Source: Streptomyces sp. V2I9 | GTDB lineage: Bacteria; Actinomycetota; Actinomycetes; Streptomycetales; Streptomycetaceae | NCBI RefSeq assembly: GCF_030817475.1 | Contig: NZ_JAUSZJ010000002.1 | Span: 6,834,626 to 6,898,625 of the forward strand | Direction of reading: 5' to 3' | Length of the DNA: 64,000 nt | Shown here: positions 41,221-48,451 of the stretch, one piece after another | Numbering within the stretch: position 1 is the first letter of the stretch | Layout: every line of letters begins with the position of its first letter | Notes under the pieces: generated by a model | The model's input: only the letters and a program-made list of their open reading frames with translations | Database searches by the model: none | What the model was told of the DNA's origin: nothing | Translations under genes and position numbers: made by a program

Positions 41221-41721
41221 GTGACCCCCACCCTGCGCACCGACCGACTACTGCTGGAGCCGTACGTCCCCGAGGACGAAGAGGACTTCGTCGCCCTGTT
41301 CCAGGACACCGACGTGTCCCGGTGGATGGGGGACGGCCCCTCCACCGAGGCCGAGGACCGGGCTCTGTTCGGGCGGGTCTTCACCAAGGTCTACGCGCGG
41401 GACCTGTTCGACGTCTGGGCCGTCCGCCGTGACGGACGGCTGATCGGGCACGCCGAGATCAAGCGGACCGACGCCGTCGACGGTCACGAGGTCGTCTACG
41501 CGCTCACGCCCGCGGTCTGGGGGAGCGGCCTGGGGACCGAGCTGGCGCAAGCCGTCGTCGCCCACGGTTTCGGCGCCCTCGGCCTGTCCGAGATCCACGC
41601 CACCGTCGCCGCCGAGAACAAGGCGTCGCTGACCCTGCTGGAGCGCATCGGCTTCGAACACGTGAGGGACGTCGAGGAGGACGACGGCAGCACCACGCGT
41701 GTGCTGACCCGCCACCGCTGA
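41221..41721 (+). CDS. GNAT-family acetyltransferase (RimJ/RimL type)
   Basis: 166 residues, GTG start. LRTDRLLLEPYVPEDEEDFVALFQD is the RimJ/L opening; ALTPAVWGSGLGTELAQAVVAHGF is the acetyl-CoA loop; AENKASLTLLERIGFEHV is the C-terminal part. The acceptor is unknown. Confidence 0.88.
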   Translation: MTPTLRTDRLLLEPYVPEDEEDFVALFQDTDVSRWMGDGPSTEAEDRALFGRVFTKVYARDLFDVWAVRRDGRLIGHAEIKRTDAVDGHEVVYALTPAVWGSGLGTELAQAVVAHGFGALGLSEIHATVAAENKASLTLLERIGFEHVRDVEEDDGSTTRVLTRHR

Positions 41722-41728
41722 ACCGCAG

Positions 41729-42472
41729 TCAGCCCGCGGGCGCCACGATCGCTCCCCCGATGCCGTGGCGCTCCAAGGCGTTGGCGACGAAGCCGTCCGC
41801 CTTCATCTCCTCCACGAACGAGGCGAGCAGCTCCAGCGCCGCCGCCCCTCGCCCGGCGGGGAGTCCCATGGCCTGCCTGATCACCATGAACCGCCCCGGC
41901 AGCACCCGTACGCCCTCGGCCCGCGCGGCTTCGGCCTTCAGCAACGGACGGATACCGGCCGCCACGTCGACCTGACCCGTGCGCAGGGCCGCGAGCGCGC
42001 GCGGAGCGCCCTCCAGCCGGACCACTTCGGCCCGGCGGATCTCGCGGGTGAGGAAGAGGTCGTAGGCGGACCCGGCGCCGACCGAGATCCGGGTGCCCTC
42101 GCGGTCCACCTCACCGTTCTCGGTGACCGGGGACGCCTCCCGTACGAGGTACCCGCCCTCGATGAGAACGTACGGGGCGGTGAACCGCAGCCCCTCGCTC
42201 CGGGCGGGGTCGACCGCGAAGAAGCCGATGTCCGCCCGCCCGGCCCGTACCGCGTCGACCGACAGCGCCGCCCTCTCGAAGGCCACCAGCTCGACGGGCA
42301 CCCCGAGGCGCTGCCCGAACGCGCGGGCCAGGTCGACGGAGACGCCGGCGGGTTCGCCGCTCATCCGGTCGCGGTGGGCGAGGACCGGATTGCCGAGGTT
42401 GACCGAGGCGCGGAGGGCGCCGCCGGGCGCGAACGCGGACACGAGGGTGGAAGGCGTGGGCTGCTGGGGCAT
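41729..42472 (-). CDS. Periplasmic-binding-protein-like domain without signal peptide
   Basis: 247 residues of the amino-acid (SBP_bac_3) binding-protein fold: GVSVDLARAFGQRLGVPVELVAFERAALSVDAVRAGRADIGFFAVDPARSEGLRFTAPYV, then GAPRALAALRTGQVDVA. It lacks a signal peptide or lipobox and has no transporter genes beside it. It may act inside the cell as a ligand-binding or enzyme-like (cyclohexadienyl dehydratase-type) protein. Confidence 0.82.
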   Translation of the reverse strand: MPQQPTPSTLVSAFAPGGALRASVNLGNPVLAHRDRMSGEPAGVSVDLARAFGQRLGVPVELVAFERAALSVDAVRAGRADIGFFAVDPARSEGLRFTAPYVLIEGGYLVREASPVTENGEVDREGTRISVGAGSAYDLFLTREIRRAEVVRLEGAPRALAALRTGQVDVAAGIRPLLKAEAARAEGVRVLPGRFMVIRQAMGLPAGRGAAALELLASFVEEMKADGFVANALERHGIGGAIVAPAG

Positions 42473-42607
42473 GACGCCGAGTCTACTAGCGCGCCGGCCG
42501 GGGTCGAAGGGAGCAGGAGACGGCTTCCGCGCGGGCGAAGGATGTTCGGGACGTATCCGTCACGCCCGGCGGAAGAAGCGGGCCGGGGGCGGCCGCCACC
42601 TGCGGGC

Positions 42608-43120
42608 TCAGGCCCCCACCGTCCCGTCCACGCCCTCCCGGAGCAGGTCCGCGTGGCCGTTGTGGCGGCCGTACTCCAGCAGCACGTGCACCATCACCAT
42701 CCGCAGCGAGACCTCCTTCTCCCAGCGCGGCTGACGTCCCACCAGGTCCAGCGAGGCCGCCTCGCGCTCGATCCGGCGTGAGTTCTCCACCTCGGCCTGC
42801 CAGGCGGCGAACGCCTCGGCGCGGGTCGCGGTGCTCGCGTCGTACGCGGCCTGGAAGTCGAAGGGCTTCTCCGACCAGACCATCGGGGCCGTCTCGTCCT
42901 CGAACACCCTGCGGAACCAGGCGCGTTCCACCTCCGCCAGATGCCGGACGAGCGACAGCAGCGACAACGTGGACGGTGGCATCGACCGCTCGCGCAGCTC
43001 CTCGTCGCCCAGCCCCGCGCACTTCATCGCGAGGGTGTCGCGCTGGTGGTCGAGAAAGGCCCGCAGTGTCGCGCGCTCGCTCCCCAGGAGTGGAGGTGCG
43101 GTCCGGTCGTCAGTCGTCAT
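42608..43120 (-). CDS. DinB/DUF664 family protein
   Basis: 170 residues with GGGGAG before the ATG. The pattern is right for the mycothiol-transferase-like DUF664 group: ERATLRAFLDHQRDTLAMKCAGL, SLLSLVRHLAEVERAWFRRV with its metal His, and VLLEYGRHNGHADLLREGVDG with the second His pair. These enzymes are often metal-dependent thiol S-transferases. Confidence 0.87.
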   Translation of the reverse strand: MTTDDRTAPPLLGSERATLRAFLDHQRDTLAMKCAGLGDEELRERSMPPSTLSLLSLVRHLAEVERAWFRRVFEDETAPMVWSEKPFDFQAAYDASTATRAEAFAAWQAEVENSRRIEREAASLDLVGRQPRWEKEVSLRMVMVHVLLEYGRHNGHADLLREGVDGTVGA

Positions 43121-43165
43121 GATGCTCCCCAGTCCGTATGCAGGCCGACAGTATGACCGGGCGGC

Positions 43166-43192
43166 GTGCGGCCCGCCCGGAGCGGGCCGCAC
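43166..43192. terminator. Terminator of the lyase gene
   Basis: A perfect 11-bp stem (43166-43176 and 43182-43192) with a five-base loop, 17 nt beyond the stop of the minus-strand lyase remnant. Confidence 0.75.
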
Positions 43193-43209
43193 GGCCTGAT
43201 CAGCAGGGG

Positions 43210-44858
43210 TCAGGGCAGCCGCACCTTGATCGCCTGGGTCGCCCCGCGCGTCCCGGACAGATCACCGAGGACGAGGCGCAGCGACGCTCCCGTGGCCACC
43301 GATGTCACCGTCGCGGGCTTCGACACCACCGAGGCGACGGCCCGGTTCCAGGTCAGGGTCAGACCCGTCCGCATCCGCATCCGCATCGGGTCGCTCACAC
43401 ACACGGTCGCCGTCCCGTCGGTGTGCTCGGTGACCATCACCGAGCACGGTGCGTCCGCCACCAGCGGTCCGACGCTGCCGCCGAACCAGAAGTTGACCGC
43501 GGTCAGGCCGAGCGAGGGCACCGCCACCCCCTGCTGGGCGCCGGTGTTGGCGAGCACCCGCAGCCAGCCGGTGTCCGCCGCCCGTGCCGCCGTACGCTGC
43601 TCGGACGCGCCGGGCAGGAGCTGGTACGCGTACGTACCGGCCGAGGGGTCCTTGCCGTGGTCGAACCAGAGGGTGAGGTACTTCCGGGAGACCGGTTCCG
43701 TGGAGCCCCCCGTGTCGATGTCGCGCCAGCGGCCCGTCCGGTTCTCCCGGAGCGCCTTCACGCCGGCCCCGCCGGGGAACACGTAACCGCCGTGCCCGGC
43801 CAGATACGCCCAGGACGCCCCGGTGAGCGTCGCGGACCAGGGGACGGTGACGGGTTCGGCCGAACCGTCGACGGTGAAGGGGGCGTTGCCGGCCGGCCCG
43901 AGGCTGCGGTTGTCGACGGTGGTCTCCACGAGCGCGCCGTCGCGGCTCCGGATGCCCGCCCCCAGGCACACCACGGTGTCGTCCAGGAAGAACCACGACT
44001 TCTTCGCCATCAGCGTGCTGGACAGGCCCTTGAGGTACTGGCCCACGGCCGCGCGCTTCTTGTCGGTGACCCCGCCGACCCAGTTCACGTCGGGGAGCGA
44101 GGCGCCCCAGTCGCCGCCCGCGCCGTTGGCGAGCACCTTGCGCGAGGCCGTGGTCCCGGGAAGCCGGTACGGGTCGACGGTCGGCCAGAAGGCGTCGCTG
44201 TACTGGCCGTTGGCGAAGGTGTCGCCCCACCAGGAGAGCATCCCCGACCCGGTGTGCCATCCGCGCGGGTTCTCGCCGTTCCCGGTCTCGTAGTAGGCGA
44301 TCCGCCGGTCGGCCATGCTCAGCGACGCCGCCCAGCCCGGATGGCGGTGCGTGGACCGGGCCATGTCGGGGAAGAGCCGGTGGCCGTCCGGCTCGGGGAC
44401 CGGCGTGAGGGAGGTGTCGTCCAGGACGTTCTTGATCCGGGCCGGCGCGGTGATCCCCAGGGAGGGATTGCCCAGCGGCGGGCTGTAGTGGTCGCGCTGC
44501 GCCCAGCCCTTGACCAGCGACCGCCAGCGGGTGTCCTCGGCGGCCGACGCGCCCTGGCCCAGCAGCACGATGGAGGCGAGTGTCGGGTGGCCGCGCCGGT
44601 GGTCGTCGCTCTCGCCGCGGCTGATGGCGCGCCCCGCGACGGCGTCCATGACGAGGCCGTTGAAGAGGAACGGGGCCCAGGCGTTCTCCACCGCGTCGAA
44701 GACCACCTGCCGCTTCGGGTCGGTGACCTCCCAGCTGCTCCCCTTCAGCAGCGCGAACAGCATGCCGAGCCCGCCGAGCATCACCGATCCGTAACTGCCG
44801 GTGTAGGGCACGGTGGTGTGCTGGATGAACGAGCCGTCGGCGTAGAGCCCGTCGCCCG
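43210..44858 (-). pseudogene. Polysaccharide lyase family 8 (hyaluronate/chondroitin lyase) lacking its N-terminal part
   Basis: About 550 codons, open from 44874, and homologous to PL8 from the catalytic His/Tyr region onwards (DGSFIQHTTVPYTGSYGS, where His and Tyr are catalytic in PL8). The C-terminal beta-sandwich domains follow. Full enzymes have about 750-800 residues, including a signal peptide and the helical barrel with a catalytic Asn and a WNWEIG-like region; all that is missing. The only start candidate (GTG at 44811) removes even the catalytic His. The sequence joins an ABC-permease end at about 44858. It is thus a truncated gene. Confidence 0.8.
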
Positions 44859-44975
44859 GAGCTCTATCCGCTGGTCATCATCGGCTCGCTCGTCGCCGTA
44901 GTCTCCCTGATCGTCGCCTTCCTCTGCCTCCAGCGCTTCTGGCGCTCGGGCCTCACCGCAGGAGCCGTCAAGTGA
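44859..44975 (+). pseudogene. Last 38 codons of a carbohydrate ABC transporter permease
   Basis: The plus-strand frame reads PLVIIGSLVAVVSLIVAFLCLQRFWRSGLTAGAVK before TGA. This is the final membrane helix and the 'QRFWRxGLxxGAVK' tail typical of MalG-type sugar permeases. Nothing of the permease exists upstream. Its stop overlaps the next gene's GTG (GTGA), as in an intact operon. Confidence 0.8.
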
Positions 44976-46009
44976 ACCACCCCGCCCCGCGCCGACGGAC
45001 CCGCCCCCGCACCGTCCTGGCGATGAGCGGCGAGACGCGGACGGCGGTCCTGACCCCCGCCGCCCTGGACCGGCTCGCCCGCGTCGCCGACCTCGTCCCC
45101 GGCCTCCTGGTCACCGACTTCGGCGCCGACGACCCCGCGCAGCGCGGCGGACTCCGGGAAGCCGAGGTGCTGTTCACCGGCTGGGGCTGCCCGCCCCTGG
45201 ACCCGGCGGCCCTGAGCGCCATGCCCCGGCTGCGCGCGGTGATCCACGCCGCCGGATCCGTCAAGCACCACATCACGCCGTACGTCTGGGACCGCGGCAT
45301 CGCCGTCAGCACCGCCGCCACGGCCAACGCCGTCCCGGTCGCCGAGTACACGGTCGCGGCGATCCTCTTCGCCAACAAGAGCGTCCTGGAGAGCGCCCGC
45401 GTCTACCGCCGGGCGCGCTCGCGGGTGAACGTCCTCGAACGCTTCCCCGGCATCGGCAACTACCGCCGCACCGTGGGCATCGTGGGCGCCTCCCGCATCG
45501 GCCGCCGCGTCGTGGAACTGCTGCGCCCCTACGACCTGCGCGTCCTGATCCACGACCCGTACCTCGACGAGGCGGACGCACGGGCCCTCGGCGTGGAACG
45601 CGCCGGACTCGACGCGCTGGTGGCCGCGAGCGACGTCGTGAGCATCCACGCCCCCGAACTCCCTGCGACCCGCCACCTCTTCGACGCGCCGACGCTGGCC
45701 CGGATGCGGGACGGGGCGACTCTCGTCAACACCGCGCGGGGCTCCCTGGTGGACACCGACGCCCTGGTGGAGGAACTCGTCACCGGACGGCTCAACGCCG
45801 TGCTCGACCACACGGAACCGGAGGTCCTGCCCGCCGACTCGCCCCTCTACGACCTGCCGAACGTGCTGCTCACCCCGCACATCGCCGGGTCCCAGGGCGG
45901 CGAACTCCACCGGCTGGCGGACGCCGCCGTCGACGAACTCGAACGGTACGCGCACGGACTGCCGTTCGCCCACGCGGTGGACCCCGGCGTCCTGCACCAG
46001 CAGGCGTGA
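44972..46009 (+). CDS. D-isomer-specific 2-hydroxyacid dehydrogenase
   Basis: 345 residues from a GTG overlapping the permease stop. The NAD-binding Rossmann loop is VGIVGASRIGRRVVELLRPYDLRVLIHDP. SIHAPELPATRHLF and LVNTARGSLVDTDALVEEL hold the catalytic Arg. The Glu is in HTEPEVLPADSPLYDLPNVLLTPHIAGS, which also holds the catalytic His. It was once the distal gene of a sugar-transport operon whose front part is gone, so its promoter is unclear. Confidence 0.87.
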   Translation: MNHPAPRRRTRPRTVLAMSGETRTAVLTPAALDRLARVADLVPGLLVTDFGADDPAQRGGLREAEVLFTGWGCPPLDPAALSAMPRLRAVIHAAGSVKHHITPYVWDRGIAVSTAATANAVPVAEYTVAAILFANKSVLESARVYRRARSRVNVLERFPGIGNYRRTVGIVGASRIGRRVVELLRPYDLRVLIHDPYLDEADARALGVERAGLDALVAASDVVSIHAPELPATRHLFDAPTLARMRDGATLVNTARGSLVDTDALVEELVTGRLNAVLDHTEPEVLPADSPLYDLPNVLLTPHIAGSQGGELHRLADAAVDELERYAHGLPFAHAVDPGVLHQQA

Positions 46010-46092
46010 GCCGTTCCCGTCCCCACCCGCCGTTCCCGTCCCCACCCCTCGTACCCCTCCTCGGGAGACCCGCCCCGTCCCGTACCCGCCGC

Positions 46093-46400
46093 GTGTTCGT
46101 CGTCGGCATCGACGGGGTACGCCCCGACACCCTGTGGCGCGTGCCCACCCCGCACCTCGACGCACCGGCCGACGGTGGCGGACGGAGCGAGCGACCGCTC
46201 CCAGCCCTTCCCGGCCCCGGTCCGAAGGCGGCCGCACGGGTTGGGCCCTCCCGCCCGAGGCGTGTCTCGCGGTCGAGGACAACCCGACCGGGATCGCCGC
46301 CGCCTCGGCGGTGGGTCTGCCCGGACCTCACCTGCCTGCCGCGCGAATGGGGTCAGTGGGAGCAGGGTGGGGCGCCGACGGCGGGAGCCCGAGCGATCTG
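46093..46400 (+). pseudogene. Mosaic of alkaline-phosphatase and HAD-hydrolase fragments
   Basis: From 46093 to 46164 a frame reads VFVVGIDGVRPDTLWRVPTPHLDA, the N-terminal active-site start of type I phosphodiesterase/alkaline-phosphatase-like enzymes. It then turns into unrelated Arg/Pro-rich text. From about 46242 a different frame reads PPEACLAVEDNPTGIAAASAVGL, the motif III/IV end of HAD hydrolases. Neither gene is complete. The two are joined somewhere between 46165 and 46241. The whole 46010-46464 stretch holds no intact gene. Confidence 0.7.
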
Positions 46401-46407
46401 ACGCGAG

Positions 46408-46457
46408 GGGGGCGCCGGGGGCCGACGGGCATCGCGCCCCCGGCCCCCGGCGCCCCC
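46408..46457. terminator. Terminator of the aldolase operon
   Basis: A perfect 17-bp inverted repeat (46408-46424 and 46441-46457) with a 16-base loop, 7 bases beyond the aldolase stop. Confidence 0.85.
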
Positions 46458-46464
46458 TGTCGTG

Positions 46465-47334
46465 TCACGCGGCGTGCGCACGACCCGAGGGAAGCGCCGA
46501 GATCATCCGGGCGACCGTCGCGGCCATCGCGTCCCGGCCGTCCGCCAGATACCGGCGCGGGTCCACGCTCCGGTCGTCCCGCGCCAGCCGCTCCCGTATC
46601 GCGGCGGTCAGCGCGATGTTGAGCGCGGTACCGATGTTGACCTTGCGGATCCCGCCCGCGACGGCTCGGGACAGCTCTTCGTCGGAAGCCCCGGACGAAC
46701 CGTGCAGCACCAGCGGAACCGGTACGGACTGCCGCAGCCTGCCCAGCAGAGCGTGGTCGATCACGGCGTCCCGTGAGGTCATGGCGTGCGAGGTGCCGAC
46801 CGCCACCGCCAGCGCGTCGACCCCGGTGGCCGCGACGAACGACCGGGCCTCCTCGGGGTCCGTACGGGCACCGGGGGCGTGGGCGTCCAGCGCCGGCTCG
46901 CCGTTCTTCCCGCCGACCTGCCCGAGTTCGGCCTCCAGCCACAGCCCCCGTTCGTGCGCCCAGACGACGGCGGCGCGGGTGGCCGCCAGATTCTCGGCGT
47001 ACGGCAGCCGGGCGGCGTCGAACATCGCCGAGCTGAAGCCGCAGTCGGCCGCGCGGTGCAGGAGCTCGGCCGACTGCACGTGGTCGAGGTGCAGCGAGAC
47101 GGGAACGGCGGCCTGGGCCGCCACCTCCGCGGCGGCGCGCGCGAGCGGGCGCGGACGGCCCCGGTGGTAGGCGACCGCGTTCTCGCTGATCTGGAGGATC
47201 ACCGGCGACCCCGCGGCCTCCGCGCCCTCCGCGATGGCTTCCGCGTGCTCCAGGGTGATGACGTTGAACGCGGCGACCGCACGCTGCTCCGCGTCGGCAT
47301 CGGCGATCAGTTCGCCGGTGGCGGCGATGGGCAT
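46465..47334 (-). CDS. Class II aldolase (fructose/tagatose-bisphosphate aldolase-like)
   Basis: 289 residues. The class II zinc aldolase marks are visible: VAAFNVITLEHAEAIAEGAEAAGSPVILQIS, SLHLDHVQSAEL (catalytic Asp and zinc His), LEAELGQVGGKNG, VGTSHAM (zinc His), LHGSSGASDEEL (zinc His) and KVNIGTALNIALT. The length fits the GatY/KbaY/AgaY group. It follows the SIS gene by 57 bp with GGGAG before the ATG. The pairing with a SIS isomerase suggests amino-sugar phosphate (tagatose) breakdown. Confidence 0.88.
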   Translation of the reverse strand: MPIAATGELIADADAEQRAVAAFNVITLEHAEAIAEGAEAAGSPVILQISENAVAYHRGRPRPLARAAAEVAAQAAVPVSLHLDHVQSAELLHRAADCGFSSAMFDAARLPYAENLAATRAAVVWAHERGLWLEAELGQVGGKNGEPALDAHAPGARTDPEEARSFVAATGVDALAVAVGTSHAMTSRDAVIDHALLGRLRQSVPVPLVLHGSSGASDEELSRAVAGGIRKVNIGTALNIALTAAIRERLARDDRSVDPRRYLADGRDAMAATVARMISALPSGRAHAA

Positions 47335-47391
47335 GGTGACTCCCGGATGGGGGACTGGGTACCGGTGGGCGGGGAAGAGGCGGCCGGGCCG

Positions 47392-48279
47392 TCAGGCCGT
47401 GGTGCTGAGGATGACCGAGCGGGTGAGGTGGCGCGGCCGGTCCGGGTCGAGACCGCGGGCCTCGGCGATCGCCAGCGCCAGCCGCTGCACCCGTACCAGC
47501 TCCGCCAGCGGGTCGAGGCCGCCGGCCACCCAGCGGGCGCCGGTCGCGTGGACCTCGTCCATCAGCCCGGAGGGGGCCTCGCCGAGCATCCACGTCGCGG
47601 TGGACCGGGTGGAGATGCTGATCGGGCCGTGCCGGTATTCCATCGCCGGGTACGCCTCGGTCCAGGCGAGCGCCGCCTCACGCATCTTCAGCGCCGCCTC
47701 GTTGGCGAGGCCCACGCTCCAGCCCTGCCCGAGGAAGGTGAACTGGCCGCACTCCGTCAGCCCGGCCGGCAGCGGTTCGGCGAGCGCCACCTGCGCGTCC
47801 TCGACGACCGCGTCGGTGTGCAGACCCAGATGGGCGCGGAGCAGGGTCAGCGCCGAGGTGGCGAAACGGGTCTGCACGACCGACTTCTCGTCGGCGAACT
47901 CGAGCACGATCGTGTCGTCGGCCATCGCCGCCATCGGAGTGTCCGGGTCCCCGATGACGACCGTGCGGCGGGTCGTGTCACCGATCCGCGCGAGGAGTTC
48001 CAGCACCTCCGTCGTCGTACCGGAGCGGCTCAGCGCCACGATCCGGTCGTACGGGCGGCCCGCCGGGAACTCCGATGCGGCGAACGCGTCGGTCTCGCCC
48101 TGGCCGCTGCCCTCGCGCAGGGCCGCGTACGCCTGGGCCATGAAGTACGACGTCCCGCACCCGACCACGGCGATGCGCTCGCCGGCCGCCGGCAGCCGGT
48201 GGGCGAGACCGTCCGCCATGCCGGCGGCCACCTGCCAGCAGTCGGGCTGGCTGGCCAGCTCCTGAGCCACGTGCGTCAT
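47392..48279 (-). CDS. SIS-domain sugar-phosphate isomerase/deaminase-like protein
   Basis: 295 residues from the ATG at 48279, with GGGAG 6 nt upstream. Two SIS domains: IAVVGCGTSYFMAQAYAALRE and IVALSRSGTTTEVLELLARIG in the first, FTFLGQGWSVGLANEAALKMREA and PAMEYRHGPISISTRSTAT in the second. The KxxEA...YxHGP pattern matches GlmS-like isomerase halves and AgaS-type proteins that act on amino-sugar 6-phosphates. It heads the operon with the aldolase. Confidence 0.87.
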   Translation of the reverse strand: MTHVAQELASQPDCWQVAAGMADGLAHRLPAAGERIAVVGCGTSYFMAQAYAALREGSGQGETDAFAASEFPAGRPYDRIVALSRSGTTTEVLELLARIGDTTRRTVVIGDPDTPMAAMADDTIVLEFADEKSVVQTRFATSALTLLRAHLGLHTDAVVEDAQVALAEPLPAGLTECGQFTFLGQGWSVGLANEAALKMREAALAWTEAYPAMEYRHGPISISTRSTATWMLGEAPSGLMDEVHATGARWVAGGLDPLAELVRVQRLALAIAEARGLDPDRPRHLTRSVILSTTA

Positions 48280-48318
48280 CTGTGCTCCCTGTCCCACGCT
48301 AGCAATGCTCGAAGCTGC

Positions 48319-48350
48319 ATTTTAGGCGTGCATTTCAAGCAATATCAAGC
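48319..48350 (-). promoter_or_regulatory. Strong promoter with overlapping direct repeats for the SIS-aldolase operon
   Basis: On the minus strand TTGATA (48348-48343), an 18-nt spacer and TAAAAT (48324-48319) form a near-consensus promoter, rare for this genome. Direct repeats TCAAGC at 48335-48340 and 48345-48350, exactly 10 bp apart, overlap the -35. TGCATTT occurs at 48316-48322 and 48329-48335. Repeats in helical phase suit a DeoR/AgaR-type repressor. Confidence 0.65.
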
Positions 48351-48407
48351 AGACGATGGGGCGGGGTCGTCATCCGCCGGGCCGGGTCGGGCCGCTGCGG
48401 GCACGCC

Positions 48408-48443
48408 GATGCGGCGCCGGGCCTGTGGGCCCGGCGCCGCATC
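48408..48443. terminator. Terminator of the five-gene SWIM-VWA-MoxR operon
   Basis: A perfect 16-bp stem (48408-48423 and 48428-48443) with loop TGTG, 8 nt beyond the stop of the DUF5682-like gene. Confidence 0.85.
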
Positions 48444-48451
48444 ACCTCGTC

